Source: Flavobacterium johnsoniae
GTDB lineage: Bacteria > Bacteroidota > Bacteroidia > Flavobacteriales > Flavobacteriaceae
Length of the DNA stretch: 64,000 nucleotides
Assembly (NCBI RefSeq): GCF_001879205.1
Contig: NZ_MLFK01000013.1
Coordinates: 186,001 to 250,000, forward strand
Direction: 5' to 3'
Under the pieces are notes generated by a model. That model saw only the letters and a list, made by a program, of their open reading frames with translations. It ran no database searches and had not been told where the DNA came from. Position numbers and translations under genes: made by a program. Shown here one piece after another: positions 63,046 through 64,000 of this stretch (positions are counted from its first letter, which is position 1; each line of letters starts with the position of its first letter).

Positions 63046-64000
63046 TCAATCCTCACGGCTACCATCATCCGCCATTCTCACCAACTTCGGCGTAAACTTC
63101 GCCACAACATCAACTAAATCCTGTTGTGCTTTCATCACTTGGTTGATATCTTTATAGGCCATTGGCGCTTCGTCCAGACCTGCACCGATAAGCGTAACGC
63201 CATGATCTTGCAGGATAGATTTCATCTCGGTTTTGGTAATATTTTTTATGGCTTGTGTTCGGCTCATTTGTCGTCCTGCTCCGTGTGAAGCCGAATTTAT
63301 GGCGTTCTCCTCGCCTTTTCCTCTCACCAAAAATCCCGGCGCAGTCATACTTCCCGGAATGATTCCCATAACGCCTTTTCCGGCTGGAGTTGCTCCTTTT
63401 CTATGCACAATAACTTCTTCGCCATTCCAGATTTCTTTCCACGCAAAATTATGGTGGTTTTCGACTTTGGCTAAAATCGTTGCTCCTAAGGCGTGTTCCA
63501 TTTTGTTATGAATAATCTCGTGACAAGCCGAAGCGTAATCACCCGCCAAATTCATCGCCATCCAGTATTCCTGCCCCAATTGTGAGTTCATATCCAGATA
63601 GGCTAAGTTTTTAGCCACATCCGGAAGTTTACAAACGTCTTTGGCGATTTTTGTATAATGTCCAGCGATTGTGGCACCCATTCCGCGTGAACCTGAATGC
63701 GTTAACAAAGCGACATATTTCCCTTTTGGGATATTCAAAACCGCATCGTCTTTCGTAAATTCCATGATTCCGAATTCGACAAAATGATTTCCACCACCCG
63801 AAGATCCTAATTGCGACCAGGCTTTATCTTTTAAATTCTTCACAAACGGAGTCATATTAAAAGCATCGTTTTCTAAAACCGCGTGATCTGCTTTATGTTG
63901 TCCGTGAAAGCCGTGTCCGGCTCCAAAAATCGAATTCGCAATTAATTCTTTTTTGAATTTGGCTTCGTTTTCAAAGTAAAAATCTTCTGCAATATCATAA
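63046..64000 (-). CDS. rtcB: RNA-splicing ligase RtcB, C-terminal part
   Basis: About 317 codons are in the window; the frame is open to the right edge, so the N-terminus is outside. Motifs: IFGAGHGFHGQHKADH, GSSGGGNHFVEFG (metal-binding), HSGSRGMGATIAGHY, HRKGATPAGKGVMGIIPGSM, and ASHGAGRQMSRTQAI, whose His is the guanylylated residue. RtcB ligates 2',3'-cyclic phosphate or 3'-phosphate ends to 5'-OH ends with GTP, repairing cut tRNA. The internal ATG at 63855 is not a real start. It lies upstream of tatD and the RlaP/OLD set on the same strand, with 350 bp of repeats between. Confidence 0.95.
   Translation of the reverse strand, partial: YDIAEDFYFENEAKFKKELIANSIFGAGHGFHGQHKADHAVLENDAFNMTPFVKNLKDKAWSQLGSSGGGNHFVEFGIMEFTKDDAVLNIPKGKYVALLTHSGSRGMGATIAGHYTKIAKDVCKLPDVAKNLAYLDMNSQLGQEYWMAMNLAGDYASACHEIIHNKMEHALGATILAKVENHHNFAWKEIWNGEEVIVHRKGATPAGKGVMGIIPGSMTAPGFLVRGKGEENAINSASHGAGRQMSRTQAIKNITKTEMKSILQDHGVTLIGAGLDEAPMAYKDINQVMKAQQDLVDVVAKFTPKLVRMADDGSRED

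Noticed and set aside
63855..63855. RtcB starting at the internal ATG (MTPFVKNLKDK)
   Set aside because: The frame stays open to the right edge and encodes typical RtcB sequence (FGAGHGFHGQH), so the gene continues outside the window.

Overview
The window looks like chromosome of a Flavobacterium-type member of the Bacteroidota. It is AT-rich and has no Shine-Dalgarno-like leaders. Several genes carry promoters of the TTG-N20-21-TAnnTTTG form typical of the phylum. One protein has a type IX secretion C-terminal sorting domain, one is a carboxypeptidase-regulatory/TonB-dependent outer-membrane receptor, and there are bacillithiol (BshB1) and menaquinone genes. Genus is inferred by eye from protein similarity, not from a search.

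Region by region: (1) 1-10.1 kb holds unrelated small units: a lactonase tail, a GNAT, a LOG protein, an AraC-DoxX-deacetylase group, a SRPBCC protein, a DUF1801 protein, a thioredoxin-fold lipoprotein/secreted protein, a 2H phosphoesterase, a VOC protein, a DUF2625 protein and a Kef-type antiporter. (2) 10.4-22.6 kb holds L-serine dehydratase, an SH3 protein, PanB, a four-helix-bundle (S23/IVP) gene boxed by 40-bp inverted repeats, an RluA pseudouridine synthase, an aldehyde dehydrogenase, a membrane protein, a 1350-residue hybrid histidine kinase and a zinc metallopeptidase. (3) 22.9-33.3 kb holds tRNA-His, bshB1, an isochorismate synthase/hotdog thioesterase pair for menaquinone, a beta-helix lipoprotein, a T9SS-exported endonuclease I and purL. 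(4) 33.4-45.0 kb is a compact [NiFe] hydrogenase locus. hypE-C-B-A run leftward; the structural genes, a cytochrome b, the protease, hypF, an FKBP, hypD and a nickel permease run rightward. The small subunit has the six-cysteine proximal-cluster pattern of oxygen-tolerant enzymes, but hypF is broken by a one-base frameshift in this sequence. (5) 45-52 kb holds a TonB receptor, acyl-CoA synthetase, DEDDh exonuclease and hypotheticals. (6) 52.0-53.4 kb is a long gene-poor gap with at least one convincing tiny-peptide transcription unit. (7) 53.4-64 kb is an accessory-looking island: a WGR/alpha-solenoid plus SWIM pair, two RlaP-type RNA-repair nucleotidyltransferases bracketing an OLD-like ATPase-TOPRIM gene, TatD, and the RNA ligase RtcB, which runs off the right edge.

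Intergenic DNA is unusually rich in imperfect palindromes built from repeated short words (TGTGAAAT, TCTAAGAAAGTC, CACAGATTAAAAG, CGCAGATTGAGCAGATT, GCTAAGGTGCTAAGG, CCCGAGGCTTCGGG and others). Their sequences are unrelated to each other but the architecture is shared.

The strongest leads are the RtcB-TatD-RlaP-OLD-RlaP island, the inverted-repeat-boxed S23 gene, the frameshifted hypF in an otherwise complete oxygen-tolerant hydrogenase locus with an embedded FKBP, and the 31-residue peptide gene with its own promoter and terminator.
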